64,000 nucleotides of DNA from Bradyrhizobium sp. RP6 (GTDB lineage: Bacteria > Pseudomonadota > Alphaproteobacteria > Rhizobiales > Xanthobacteraceae), in the NCBI RefSeq assembly GCF_003837805.1, contig NZ_RQIT01000030.1, positions 1-64,000 of the forward strand, written 5' to 3'. The notes beneath the pieces were generated by a model. It did not search any database, was not told where the DNA came from, and worked only from the letters and a program-made list of their open reading frames with translations. This document shows positions 1 through 8,373 of the stretch, piece by piece. The translations under genes were made by a program, and so were the position numbers. Positions within the stretch are counted from its first letter, which is position 1. Every line of letters begins with the position of its first letter.

Positions 1-208
1 GTGAAGCGCTGGCCGCCGGCGCCGGGCTTGCCGCCGGGGCTGGCGAAGCGCTTGCGGCTGGGGCAGGTGCTGCCGACGGCGCCGGCGCAGGGCTTGCCGA
101 CGCGGCCGGTGCCGGGCTGGGTGTCTGTGCCGGAGCCCCGGACAGGCCGATCGACATGGCCGCTGCCGGGATCAGCGCGGCCAGAGCGAGACGACGAAAA
201 CTGGTCAT
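1..208 (-). CDS. Secreted Pro/Ala/Ser-rich protein, N-terminal part (runs off left edge)
   Basis: Only the first 69 codons are in the window. The ATG at 208 follows a purine-rich GGGGAGAATAGA that can serve as ribosome binding site. The N-terminus is a clear signal peptide: MTSFRRL, then an Ala/Leu/Ile core ending near APAQ, with likely cleavage around residue 28. Everything after that is low-complexity Pro-Ala-Ser (repeated SPAPAAS-like units) up to the edge, which resembles a linker leading to an unseen domain. The gene is divergent from dapF and shares the 246-base gap at 209-454 with it. Function cannot be assigned from this part. Confidence 0.7.
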   Translation of the reverse strand, partial: MTSFRRLALAALIPAAAMSIGLSGAPAQTPSPAPAASASPAPAPSAAPAPAASASPAPAASPAPAASAS

Positions 209-454
209 TCTATTCTCCCCAAGGCCTGGATTCGCCAAGCCCAAATTCATCAAGGCCTTACCCACCAAGGCCTCAACCTGGCCGCGCGTCCCGGTTCGCG
301 CGAACCGCGCCGTTCTAACACGCGACCGCCGAATTCGTCCCATGACAGATGCGTCATGGCAGGCACCTTGGCCTATGTCCCGGTCCGCGGCCGCAAATCA
401 CTGGCCAAGCCGGCAAGGATCGCCATATAAGGCGGGCGAAATTCGGGAATTTTC

Positions 455-1330
455 ATGAGCGCGCTGGCCAACCACGCATTTGCCAAGATGAACGGCATCG
501 GCAACGAGATCGTCGTTGTCGACATGCGCGATTCCGCGGGCCGGGTGACGCCGGACGATGCACGGGCGGTGGCGTCTGCGCAAGGCGGCATCGCCTATGA
601 CCAGCTCATGGTGCTGCAGAAGCCGCGGCTGGACGGCACCGAGGCCTTCATCCGCATCTACAATCATGACGGCTCGGAGGCCGGGGCCTGTGGCAACGGC
701 ATGCGCTGCGTCGTGCGCCGCATCTTCGAGAAGACCGGGCAGACCACCGCGACCTTCGAGACGGCCGCCGGCCTGCTCAATGCCTGGCAGGGTCCAGCGG
801 CCGACCTCTACACCGTGGATATGGGCGTACCAAAATTCGGCTGGCAGGACATCCCACTGGCGGAAGAGTTTCGCGACACCCGCTACATCGAGTTGCAGAT
901 CGGGCCGATCGACAATCCGATCCTGCATTCGCCCTCCGTGGTGAGCATGGGCAATCCGCATGCGGTGTTCTGGGTCGAGGACGTCAACGCCTATGATCTC
1001 GGCCGCTTCGGTCCGCTCTTGGAAAACCATCCGATTTTTCCGCAACGCGCCAACATCACGCTCGCCCACGTCGTCGATCGCGAGCACATCACGATCCGCA
1101 CCTGGGAACGCGGTGCGGGCCTGACCAGGGCCTGCGGATCGGCGGCCTGCGCGACGGCGGTCGCGGCGGCGCGGCTGAAGCGCGCGGAGCGCAAGGTCGA
1201 GATCACGCTGCCCGGCGGCAAGCTCGGCATCGAATGGCGCGAGCGCGACGATCACGTGCTGATGACCGGCACGGCGACCTTCGAATATGAGGGCACCTTC
1301 GATCCGGCGCTGTTTGCGCCGGCCACGTGA
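455..1330 (+). CDS. dapF: Diaminopimelate epimerase
   Basis: Cytosolic, PLP-independent racemase converting LL- to meso-diaminopimelate for lysine and peptidoglycan synthesis. The 291 residues fit the family (about 275-300). Both catalytic cysteines are visible: Cys79 in ACGNGMR and Cys227 in ACGSAAC, each in the conserved setting of one half of the two-domain fold. GNPHAVF near residue 166 and GAGLTRACG are further family signatures. The stop codon overlaps the start of mtaB (GTGATG), so the two are probably co-translated, a pairing seen in many alphaproteobacteria. The start is the first ATG, after GGGAATTTTC. Confidence 0.96.
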   Translation: MSALANHAFAKMNGIGNEIVVVDMRDSAGRVTPDDARAVASAQGGIAYDQLMVLQKPRLDGTEAFIRIYNHDGSEAGACGNGMRCVVRRIFEKTGQTTATFETAAGLLNAWQGPAADLYTVDMGVPKFGWQDIPLAEEFRDTRYIELQIGPIDNPILHSPSVVSMGNPHAVFWVEDVNAYDLGRFGPLLENHPIFPQRANITLAHVVDREHITIRTWERGAGLTRACGSAACATAVAAARLKRAERKVEITLPGGKLGIEWRERDDHVLMTGTATFEYEGTFDPALFAPAT

Positions 1331-2583
1331 TGGGCGTCGAGGTCGTCACCTTCGGCTGCCGCCTCAATGCGTTCGAGGCCGAGGTGATCCGCAGCAAAGC
1401 TGAGGACGCTGGCCTTTCCGACACCATCGTCATCAACAGCTGCGCCGTCACCAACGAGGCGGTGGCGCAGGCGCGCCAGTCGATCCGCAAATTGAAGCGC
1501 GACCGGCCCGGTGCGCGCATCGTCGTCACCGGCTGTGCCGCGCAGACGCAAGCTGCGATGTTCGCCGACATGGCCGAGGTCGACCGTGTCGTCGGCAATG
1601 ACGACAAGATGCGCGGTGAAGCGTGGCGCGAGACGCACGCGGCATTCGACGTCGGCGCCAGCGAGAAGATCGCCGTCAGCGACATCATGACGGTGAAGGA
1701 GATGGCGCCGCATCTCGTCGACGGCTATGCGAGCGGTCTGCCGCGGGTGTTCGTGCAGGTGCAGAACGGCTGCGATCATCGCTGCACCTTCTGCATCATC
1801 CCGTTTGGCCGCGGCAATTCGCGCTCGGTGCCGATGGGCGCGGTGGTCGGGCAGGTGCGCGCGCTGGTCGAACGCGGCCATGCCGAGATCGTGCTGACCG
1901 GCGTCGACCTCACCAGCTACGGCACCGACCTGCCGGGCGCGCCGAAGCTCGGCATGCTGACCAGGCAGATCTTGCGGCACGTGCCGGAGTTGAAGCGCCT
2001 GCGCATCTCCTCGATCGATTCGATCGAGGCGGATGACGATCTGCTCGATGCCATCGCCGGCGATTCGCGGCTGATGCCGCATCTGCATCTGTCGCTGCAA
2101 TCAGGCGACGACATGATCCTGAAGCGCATGAAGCGGCGGCATTCGCGCAATGACGCGATCGCGTTCTGCGAGCAGGTCCGCCGCCTGCGCCCGGACGTCG
2201 CCTTCGGCGCCGACATCATCGCAGGCTTTCCGACCGAGACGGAGGAGATGTTCTCGCATTCGCTCGACATCGTCGAGGAGTGCGGTCTGACCTTCCTCCA
2301 CGTCTTTCCCTATTCCCCGCGTCCCGGCACGCCGGCCGCGCGAATGCCGCAGGTTGCGGGACCGGTCATCAAGGAACGCGCGAAGCGGTTGCGTGCGGCC
2401 GGTGAAGCCGCACTGCGGAAGCGGCTGCAGGCCGAGGTCGGCGCAACGCGCGATGTGCTGATCGAGAGCGAGGGGCAGGGCCGCACGGAGCATTATCTGC
2501 CGGTGGCGATTGCAGGCGAGCGGGTGGGCAGCGTGGTGCGGCTGACGATTGCCGGTAGCGATGGCGAGCGGCTGACTACATAG
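1327..2583 (+). CDS. mtaB: tRNA t6A37 methylthiotransferase MtaB
   Basis: Radical-SAM enzyme that adds a methylthio group to C2 of N6-threonylcarbamoyladenosine at position 37 of ANN-decoding tRNAs. Order of domains: N-terminal UPF0004 domain beginning VEVVTFGCRLNAFEAE with its cluster cysteines (GCRLN, NSCAVT, TGCAAQ), then the radical SAM core with CDHRCTFC near residue 143, then a C-terminal TRAM-like region. The GCRLNAFE start separates MtaB from MiaB. The length of 418 is normal. The GTG at 1327 overlaps the dapF stop by 4 bases; the ATG at 1330 is an equally good start one codon later. Confidence 0.94.
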   Translation: MMGVEVVTFGCRLNAFEAEVIRSKAEDAGLSDTIVINSCAVTNEAVAQARQSIRKLKRDRPGARIVVTGCAAQTQAAMFADMAEVDRVVGNDDKMRGEAWRETHAAFDVGASEKIAVSDIMTVKEMAPHLVDGYASGLPRVFVQVQNGCDHRCTFCIIPFGRGNSRSVPMGAVVGQVRALVERGHAEIVLTGVDLTSYGTDLPGAPKLGMLTRQILRHVPELKRLRISSIDSIEADDDLLDAIAGDSRLMPHLHLSLQSGDDMILKRMKRRHSRNDAIAFCEQVRRLRPDVAFGADIIAGFPTETEEMFSHSLDIVEECGLTFLHVFPYSPRPGTPAARMPQVAGPVIKERAKRLRAAGEAALRKRLQAEVGATRDVLIESEGQGRTEHYLPVAIAGERVGSVVRLTIAGSDGERLTT

Positions 2584-2621
2584 TCGGGCTGCGATAAGTT
2601 GCGCCGCGCTCTATCGTCAAT

Positions 2622-2760
2622 GTCGTCCCTGCGCACGCAGGGACCCATACCGCGTGATTTGTCGGTTGCATGCGGTGCTCGTCCCAGCGAAGCAGGGCAG
2701 CTGACAGCCGTCGCCAAACTTCTCCCTGTGGCTATGGGTCCCTGCGTGCGCAGGGACGAC
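2622..2760. repeat. Palindromic intergenic element, type C
   Basis: The arms GTCGTCCCTGCG...CAGGGACCCATA and TATGGGTCCC...CAGGGACGAC are inverted relative to each other and flank about 80 bases. The same arm sequence recurs at 58211-58338 and, more diverged, at 61169-61321. It lies between the 3' ends of mtaB and the DUF2336 gene and has no coding potential. Confidence 0.75.
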
Positions 2761-2799
2761 ACCGAGGGTGTGGATACGCCGTGACTAGAACGCGCGCTC

Positions 2800-3912
2800 C
2801 TACGACGCCCGCACCTGCCAGAACCGCAGCGTGCGCCGCGCGTCCTCCGTCGTCATTCTCGCAAAATGATCCTGCGCCCTGGCGAGATCGGCCGGCTTCA
2901 TCGCGCCCGTCGCAAAGCGGCTTTCGAGCACGGCGGCCGTCGTCTCCCAGCTGAGCTGCGCGGCCTTGCAGGGCACCAGCAGACCGTCCTCGCGCAAGCT
3001 CTGCATCAGTGGGCGAATCACGTCGACCGTCGACCCGGACAAAGCCGCAAGGCTCGCCACGGTCTCCTCATAGCGCCGCTGTCTGGCGAAGCCGGACAGC
3101 GCCGCCTCATCAAGCTGGCCGGTCGCCTTGAGACCGGCGATGGCGCGCTTGGCGCCTTCGAAATCACGGACACCGGACATCTCGCGCTCGACGCCGACCG
3201 TGACGGCTGCGATCGCGCTCTGGATTTCCTCGAACAGATGCGGCGGCGCGCGCGACAACAGGCGGGTGCGCACGGCATCCGTCGCCGAGCGCAGCAATTG
3301 GTAGCGCAGATCCGATGGCAGATCGATGCGAACGCCGACGCTCACCGCGAGCTCCGGATCGCTCTCGGCCTGCCCGACGATGATGGCAAATCCGCCTCCG
3401 GAGAGGCGCGCGCCGGGATTGGCGGCGAGCCGCCGGCTGACCCTCGGATAGCGGCGCGCCAGCAGCGCGTCGGTGACGATCTCCTTCAGCCACCAGCGTC
3501 CGGCGAACGCGAGCAGATGCGGCTCGTCCTTGCTGGAGACGATCTTCACCAGCTCACCGTCATCGAGCCGCGCGGATTCCTGCAGCACGGGACCGGCGAT
3601 CCGGATTTCGTCATTGTTGGCGAGGCGGCGGATCACGGACGGCGGCGCCTGCGCGATCGGCGCGAGCTGTGCGCTGATCTCGGCGAGTGCGACGCGTGCG
3701 CCCATGTCGGCGATGGCGCGCAGCTCGATCGTGCCGATCAGGCGCTCGAGCACGTCGTCGAACAGGGCGATCTGCTCGTCGTCAAAGCTGCCGGCGGAAG
3801 ACAGGAACAGGTCGGTGACGCGCCGGGCCGTCTCCAGCCCCTTTTCCGGCGAGCCTGCCAGAATCGCGGATTCGACCTCCTCGATGATCGATTGCTGGGC
3901 CTTCGACATCAC
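2800..3912 (-). CDS. DUF2336 domain-containing protein
   Basis: Alphaproteobacterial protein of unknown biochemical role, 370 residues and mostly alpha-helical. The order of recognisable stretches (RRVTDLFLSSAGSFDDEQIALFDDV, then IGTIELRAIADMGARVALAEISAQLA, then VIRRLANNDEIRIAGPVLQESARL) is the HEAT-like N-terminal half typical of DUF2336. There are no membrane segments or signal peptide. GTG at 3912 and ATG at 3909 are adjacent possible starts. A near-consensus CtrA site lies 20-35 bases upstream. It is convergent with mtaB and appears monocistronic. Confidence 0.85.
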   Translation of the reverse strand: MMSKAQQSIIEEVESAILAGSPEKGLETARRVTDLFLSSAGSFDDEQIALFDDVLERLIGTIELRAIADMGARVALAEISAQLAPIAQAPPSVIRRLANNDEIRIAGPVLQESARLDDGELVKIVSSKDEPHLLAFAGRWWLKEIVTDALLARRYPRVSRRLAANPGARLSGGGFAIIVGQAESDPELAVSVGVRIDLPSDLRYQLLRSATDAVRTRLLSRAPPHLFEEIQSAIAAVTVGVEREMSGVRDFEGAKRAIAGLKATGQLDEAALSGFARQRRYEETVASLAALSGSTVDVIRPLMQSLREDGLLVPCKAAQLSWETTAAVLESRFATGAMKPADLARAQDHFARMTTEDARRTLRFWQVRAS

Positions 3913-3930
3913 GCGCTGCTCGTCCCGAGC

Positions 3931-3947
3931 GGTTAACGGAAGCTTAT
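3931..3947 (-). promoter_or_regulatory. CtrA-like site upstream of the DUF2336 gene
   Basis: Read on the minus strand this is ATAA-N7-TTAACC, one mismatch from the full CtrA consensus TTAA-N7-TTAAC. It sits about 25 bases before the DUF2336 start, where it could overlap a promoter. AT-rich words of this kind are rare in this GC-rich DNA. Confidence 0.4.
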
Positions 3948-4055
3948 TCTAAGCAACCGCTATCATTAGAGAGGAGCGCTGAAGGTTTGGTAAACCATGC
4001 ACCGGCGAGAACAGGTCGACCGCTGCCACGGATGCGATAATCCCCAAGCGGAGAA

Positions 4056-4110
4056 AGCCCCCACCCGGCGCTCCGCGCCGACCTCTCCCCCAAGCGGGAG
4101 AGGTGAGAGA
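4056..4110. repeat. Short GC-rich palindromic element, type E fragment
   Basis: CCCACCCGGCGCTCCGCGCC followed by ACCTCTCCCCCAAGCGGGAGAGGTGAG. The second half forms a hairpin (CTCTCCC/GGGAGAG). It resembles the larger type E element at 9083-9310. It lies in the 237-base gap 3913-4150 between the DUF2336 gene and the pseudouridine synthase; no gene is seen there. Confidence 0.55.
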
Positions 4111-4150
4111 GCTCGTGGCGCGATTTGTGTAACCCAAACCCGGCTGGCAC

Positions 4151-4852
4151 CTATGCCCCATTCCACCCGCAAGCCCTGAGCTTTTCGTGCATATGCGGCG
4201 GGGCCGGCGCCACGACGCGGACCGGCTCCTTGTTCCGGGAGATCGGCACCACGATCTCGCGGGAATGCAGGTGCAGGCGCGGCTCGCCGAAGCGCGGGCC
4301 GTTGCCGTAAATGTTATCGCCGAAGATCGGCCAGCCGGTCGCGGCCGAGTGTACCCGCAATTGATGGGTCCGGCCGGTGACGGGTTCCATGGCGAGCCAG
4401 GTCACGCCCTCGCCCCGGCCCATCACCTTCCAATTGGTGACGGCCTTCTGCCCCTCAGGGTCCGGCTTCTGCCACCAGCCGCGCTCGGCATTGAGCCGGC
4501 CGAGCGGCATGTCGATCGTGCCTTCGTCCTCAGTGGGCCCGCCCTCGACCACGGTCCAGTAGGTCTTGCCGATCTTGCCGTGCTTGAACAGCAGGCCCAG
4601 CGATGCGGTCGCCTTGCGATGGCGTCCGAGCACGAGGCAGCCGGAGGTGTCCTTGTCGAGCCGGTGGGCCAGCACCGGCGGCCGCGGCAGGCCGAAGCGG
4701 AGCGCGTCGAACGAGGCTTCCAGGTTCGCGCCGCCCTTGGGGCCGCGATGCACCGGCAGGCCGGCCGGCTTGTCGATGACCAGCATCAGCCCGTCGCGAT
4801 GGAGCACGCGCGACAAAATCTCCTCAGCGGTCAATTCGGGAACATCGAGCAA
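4151..4852 (-). CDS. RluA-family RNA pseudouridine synthase
   Basis: Isomerises uridine to pseudouridine in rRNA or tRNA. The 233 residues are a catalytic domain only, with no S4 RNA-binding domain, as in the RluA/TruC-like short branch. Motif I HRLDKDTSG with the catalytic aspartate is near residues 63-71; GRTHQLRVHSA and FGDNIYG are the other family motifs. LMLVIDKPAGLPVHRGPKG is the typical N-terminal strand. The exact target (23S, 16S or tRNA) cannot be told from sequence alone. The gene is divergent from ftsY with a 58-base gap. Confidence 0.9.
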   Translation of the reverse strand: MLDVPELTAEEILSRVLHRDGLMLVIDKPAGLPVHRGPKGGANLEASFDALRFGLPRPPVLAHRLDKDTSGCLVLGRHRKATASLGLLFKHGKIGKTYWTVVEGGPTEDEGTIDMPLGRLNAERGWWQKPDPEGQKAVTNWKVMGRGEGVTWLAMEPVTGRTHQLRVHSAATGWPIFGDNIYGNGPRFGEPRLHLHSREIVVPISRNKEPVRVVAPAPPHMHEKLRACGWNGA

Positions 4853-4910
4853 GGATAACGACTTTCGGTCAAGACTTTCGTTTACAGGCCGGAACGGCTA
4901 ACACGCCACC

Positions 4911-5855
4911 ATGAACGATACCACCTCCGACACCCCCAAACTGAGCTGGTGGCGCCGCCTGTCCAACGGGCTGAAGCGCACGTCGTCCTCGCTCGGGACC
5001 GCGGTCGCCGACCTCGTCATCAAGCGCAAGCTCGACCGCGCCATGCTCGACGACATCGAGGACGTGCTCTTGCGCGCCGATCTCGGCACCTCGGTCGCGG
5101 TCCGGATCGCGGACGCCGTCGGCGCCGGGCGCTATGACAAGGCGATCTCGGCCGACGAAGTGAAGGACGTCGTCGCGACAGAGGTCGAGAAGGTGCTGGC
5201 GCCGGTGGCGAAGCCACTCGAGATCGACACGGCAAGGAAGCCGTTCGTCATTCTCGTCGTCGGCGTCAACGGCTCGGGCAAGACCACCACGATCGGAAAG
5301 CTCTCGCAGAAATTCGCGTCCGAGGGCCGCAAGGTGATGCTGGCCGCCGGCGACACGTTTCGCGCAGCGGCGATCGAGCAGCTCAAGGTCTGGGGTGAGC
5401 GGACGAAGACGCCCGTCATATCAGGTGCGCAGGGCTCGGATTCGGCAAGCCTCGCCTTCAGCGCGCTGACGGCGGCGAAGGAGCAGAACATCGACGTGCT
5501 CCTGATCGACACCGCCGGCCGCCTTCAAAACAAGGCCGAGCTGATGAACGAGCTCGAAAAGGTCGTGCGCGTCATCCGCAAGGTGGACGCCACCGCGCCG
5601 CATGCGGTCCTGCTGGTGCTGGACGCCACCGTCGGCCAGAACGCGCTGTCGCAGGTCGAGGCCTTCCATCGCACCGCAGGCGTCACCGGCCTTGTGATGA
5701 CCAAGCTCGACGGCACCGCGCGCGGCGGCATCCTGGTGGCGCTCGCGGAGAAATTCAAACTGCCGGTGCATTTCATCGGCGTCGGCGAAGGCGTCGACGA
5801 TCTCGCGCCGTTCACCGCGCGCGACTTCGCCCGCGCGATCGCCGGAATCGAATAG
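4911..5855 (+). CDS. ftsY: Signal recognition particle receptor FtsY
   Basis: SRP receptor GTPase that docks ribosome-nascent-chain-SRP complexes at the inner membrane. The N domain starts around residue 14. The G domain has the P-loop GVNGSGKT at 118-125, DTAGR in the switch region and TKLDGTARGG near residue 265, typical of FtsY rather than Ffh. The 314-residue length means a very short acidic A domain, as in other Rhizobiales. It is followed at once by a palindromic element and then yciB in the same direction. Confidence 0.96.
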   Translation: MNDTTSDTPKLSWWRRLSNGLKRTSSSLGTAVADLVIKRKLDRAMLDDIEDVLLRADLGTSVAVRIADAVGAGRYDKAISADEVKDVVATEVEKVLAPVAKPLEIDTARKPFVILVVGVNGSGKTTTIGKLSQKFASEGRKVMLAAGDTFRAAAIEQLKVWGERTKTPVISGAQGSDSASLAFSALTAAKEQNIDVLLIDTAGRLQNKAELMNELEKVVRVIRKVDATAPHAVLLVLDATVGQNALSQVEAFHRTAGVTGLVMTKLDGTARGGILVALAEKFKLPVHFIGVGEGVDDLAPFTARDFARAIAGIE

Positions 5856-5858
5856 CGT

Positions 5859-5957
5859 CATCCTTCGAGACGCCGCTTGCGCGGCTCCTCGGGATGAGGT
5901 CGTGCCACATGAGGTCCTCATCCTGAGGAGACCGCGAAGCGGTCGTCTCGAAGGATG
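5859..5957. repeat. Palindromic intergenic element, type D
   Basis: Nearly perfect long inverted repeat: CATCCTTCGAGACGCC...CTCCTCGGGATGAGG on the left and CCTCATCCTGAGGAG...CGTCTCGAAGGATG on the right, about 99 bases in all. It fills the gap between ftsY and yciB and would fold into a strong cruciform or RNA hairpin. The longest open frame of yciB begins inside its right arm, which is an argument for the downstream start at 5976. Confidence 0.85.
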
Positions 5958-5975
5958 GGAGAGACGGAAGAGAGA

Positions 5976-6578
5976 ATGGACAAGACCCAGCCGCATCCAC
6001 TGTTCAAGCTCGCGACCGAGCTCGGTCCGCTGCTCGTGTTCTTCTTCGTGAATGCGAAGTTCAATCTGTTCGCCGCGACCGGAGCCTTCATGGTCGCGAT
6101 CGTGGCAGCGATGGTCGCCTCCTATGTGGTGACGCGCCACATCCCGATCATGGCGATCGTGACCGGCGTGGTCGTGCTGGTGTTCGGCACGCTGACCCTG
6201 GTGCTGCACGACGAGACCTTCATCAAGGTCAAGCCGACCATCATCTACGGCCTGTTCGCCGCGATCCTCGGCGGCGGCCTGCTGTTCGGCCGGTCCTTCA
6301 TCGCCGTGATGTTCGACCAGGTGTTCAATCTGACGCCGCAGGGCTGGCGGATCCTCACCCTGCGCTGGGCGCTGTTCTTCGCCGGCATGGCGGTGCTGAA
6401 CGAGATCGTCTGGCGCACCCAGAGCACCGACTTCTGGGTGAACTTCAAGGTGTTCGGCGTGACGCCCATCACGATGATCTTCGCCATCGCCCAGATGCCG
6501 CTGACCAGGCGCTACCACCTCGCGCCGGTATCGCTGGAGACCAGCGAGGCGGAAGCGGGGGATGTGAGCAAGGGGTGA
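5976..6578 (+). CDS. yciB: Intracellular septation protein A family (YciB/IspZ)
   Basis: Inner-membrane protein of 200 residues implicated in septation and envelope synthesis. The N-terminus MDKTQPHPLFKLATELGPLLVFFFVNAKF is the classic family signature, followed by about five to six hydrophobic segments and the NFKVFGV motif near residue 163. The open frame extends to 5955, but that region lies in a palindromic repeat; the ATG at 5976 follows GGAAGAGAGA and matches the family start. It probably shares a transcript with ftsY. Confidence 0.9.
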   Translation: MDKTQPHPLFKLATELGPLLVFFFVNAKFNLFAATGAFMVAIVAAMVASYVVTRHIPIMAIVTGVVVLVFGTLTLVLHDETFIKVKPTIIYGLFAAILGGGLLFGRSFIAVMFDQVFNLTPQGWRILTLRWALFFAGMAVLNEIVWRTQSTDFWVNFKVFGVTPITMIFAIAQMPLTRRYHLAPVSLETSEAEAGDVSKG

Positions 6579-6585
6579 CGGTCTC

Positions 6586-6709
6586 GTGTCCCGGACGCGC
6601 GAAGCGCGAGCCGGGACCCAGGCTCGCTCCAGCAGCGCAGTCGTGGTGGCATGGGCCCCGGCTCTGCAGCGCACCGCTCGAAGAAGCGCTGCGCTGCGTC
6701 CGGGGCACG
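6586..6709. repeat. Palindromic intergenic element, type F
   Basis: TCCCGGACGCGCGAAGCGCGAGCCGGGACCCAGG on the left and a diverged inverted copy ending GCGTCCGGGGCAC on the right. A related copy is at 21326-21426. It separates the convergent yciB and ccmG. Confidence 0.65.
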
Positions 6710-6718
6710 AGCGCGGCG

Positions 6719-7312
6719 TCAGCTTCCTGCCTTCAACGCCTTCTCCATCTGCGGCATCAACACCGTCCGCAGATTATCCGGCGTGAGCGGCCCCACCAGC
6801 TTGTAGACGATGGTGCCCTCGCGCCCGACGACGAAGGTTTCCGGCACGCCATAGACGCCCCATTCGATCGAGGCGCGGCCGTTCGCGTCGACGCCGACGC
6901 GGCCGAACGGATTGCCGTAGCGGCCGAGGAAGCGGCGCGCGTTGTCGGAGGCGTCCTTGTAGTTGATGCCGACCAGCTGGAAGCGCTTGTCCTTGGCGAG
7001 CTCGGTCAGGAGCGGCGCCTCGTCATGGCACGGCACGCACCAGGACGCCCAGACATTGACGAGGCTGACCTTGCCCTTGAACGCGGCGGGATCGAGCCCC
7101 GGCACCTGGCTGCCGTTGTCCTGCAATCCCTCCAGCGGCGGCAGCGCCGTCTGCGGCGCCGGCCGACCGATCAGCGCCGAGGGAATCCGCGAAGGATCGC
7201 CGCTGCCGAGCCGGAACCAGAACAGCAGCGCAAGTCCGATGAAGGCGATCAGCGGCAGCACCATCAGGAAGGTGCGGCGCTGCGGGGGAGCGGAGGTGGA
7301 CTGGTCGCTCAT
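6719..7312 (-). CDS. ccmG: Cytochrome c biogenesis thioredoxin CcmG/DsbE (CycY)
   Basis: Membrane-anchored periplasmic thiol-disulfide oxidoreductase that keeps apocytochrome c cysteines reduced for haem ligation. It has an N-terminal anchor (residues about 14-34), then a thioredoxin fold with the active site WCVPC (Cys92 and Cys95) and the cis-proline loop YGVPETF. The 197-residue length fits. Its ATG overlaps the ccmD stop as ATGA, so translation is coupled; it is the last gene of ccmABCDG. The Bradyrhizobium orthologue is known as CycY. Confidence 0.95.
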   Translation of the reverse strand: MSDQSTSAPPQRRTFLMVLPLIAFIGLALLFWFRLGSGDPSRIPSALIGRPAPQTALPPLEGLQDNGSQVPGLDPAAFKGKVSLVNVWASWCVPCHDEAPLLTELAKDKRFQLVGINYKDASDNARRFLGRYGNPFGRVGVDANGRASIEWGVYGVPETFVVGREGTIVYKLVGPLTPDNLRTVLMPQMEKALKAGS

Positions 7313-7494
7313 CGCTGCTCCGTCGCGCTGCGGCCCGAGCGGCGGGTGATGCCGCGGTCCTCAAGCTCGCGCAGGCGCTGCGTCTGGCTGCGATAGTCGA
7401 GCATGACCCAGCCGATGAGAATTGCGACCACGAGGGCGGCGGCCGCATACGACATCACGATGAAGGACGCGTAGGGACCAAGCGACATCGTCAT
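7309..7494 (-). CDS. ccmD: Haem exporter protein CcmD
   Basis: Small (61 residues) single-span protein that stabilises the CcmC-haem-CcmE complex and helps release holo-CcmE. MSLGPYASFIVMSYAAAALV is the typical N-terminus with the membrane helix, followed by the basic cytosolic tail YRSQTQRLRELEDRG. It is linked by 4-base ATGA overlaps to ccmC upstream and ccmG downstream, which fixes both ends. Known as cycX in Bradyrhizobium. Confidence 0.93.
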   Translation of the reverse strand: MTMSLGPYASFIVMSYAAAALVVAILIGWVMLDYRSQTQRLRELEDRGITRRSGRSATEQR

Positions 7495-8282
7495 GCGGCC
7501 CCCACTTCTTTTGACGCGTTTTCTTGACGCGAGCCGGCGGCCACGTCGCTCGAGAACGCTATGCGGCTCGCCTGCATCATCTGCAGCGAGCGGACGCGGC
7601 GGCGCAGGATTTCGTTGCGCATCGCAGCCAGGTGCAGCGTGACGAACAGCAGCGTGAATGCGATCGCCATCACCAGCAGCGGAATCAGGAACGACTTGTC
7701 GAGGGCCGAGCCGCCCATGCGCATCACCGAGGCCGGCTGGTGCAGCGTGTTCCACCAGTCGACCGAGAACTTGATGATCGGCAGGTTGATGGCGCCGACC
7801 AGGGTCAGCACCGCCGCGGCGCGCGCCGCGCGCGAGGGATCGTCCACCGCGCGCCACAGCGCCATCAGGCCGAGATACATCAGGAACAGAATCAGCACCG
7901 AGGTCAGCCGCGCATCCCATTCCCAATAGGTGCCCCACATCGGCCGGCCCCACAGCGAGCCCGTGAGCAGCGCGAGGAAGGTGAAACTGGCGCCGATCGG
8001 AGCTGCCGCTTTGGCGGCGACGTCGGCAAGCGGATGCCGCCACACCAGCGTGCCCAATGATGCGATGCTCATCACGCCCCAGACGAACATCGACAGCCAG
8101 GCATTGGGTACGTGGATGAACATGATCTTCACGGTCGCGCCCTGCTGGTAGTCGTCGGGCGCGTAGGCCGACTGGTAGAGGCCGATCGCGAGCAGGATGA
8201 CGGTCGCGGCCGCGAGCCACGGCAACACCCGCGCTGTCAGCGCGAGGAACCGCGTGGGGTTGGCGAGGTCGATCAGCGTCAT
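7491..8282 (-). CDS. ccmC: Haem exporter / haem-handling protein CcmC
   Basis: Polytopic inner-membrane protein (263 residues, six helices) that presents haem to the chaperone CcmE. The tryptophan-rich periplasmic motif WGTYWEWD is at residues 116-123 and the haem-ligand histidine region FIHVPNAW near 55-62. It follows ccmB by 91 bases and overlaps ccmD. The C-terminal tail after the last helix (about residue 220 onward) is cytosolic and poorly conserved. cycZ in Bradyrhizobium nomenclature. Confidence 0.95.
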   Translation of the reverse strand: MTLIDLANPTRFLALTARVLPWLAAATVILLAIGLYQSAYAPDDYQQGATVKIMFIHVPNAWLSMFVWGVMSIASLGTLVWRHPLADVAAKAAAPIGASFTFLALLTGSLWGRPMWGTYWEWDARLTSVLILFLMYLGLMALWRAVDDPSRAARAAAVLTLVGAINLPIIKFSVDWWNTLHQPASVMRMGGSALDKSFLIPLLVMAIAFTLLFVTLHLAAMRNEILRRRVRSLQMMQASRIAFSSDVAAGSRQENASKEVGAA

Positions 8283-8373
8283 GGTATCCTGATAATCACC
8301 GGGGGCCGCTCAGGCAATCAGCACGAAAGCCCGTCGCGAAAGTTGATCGGGGTCAAGGTCCGTCGAGCCCATC

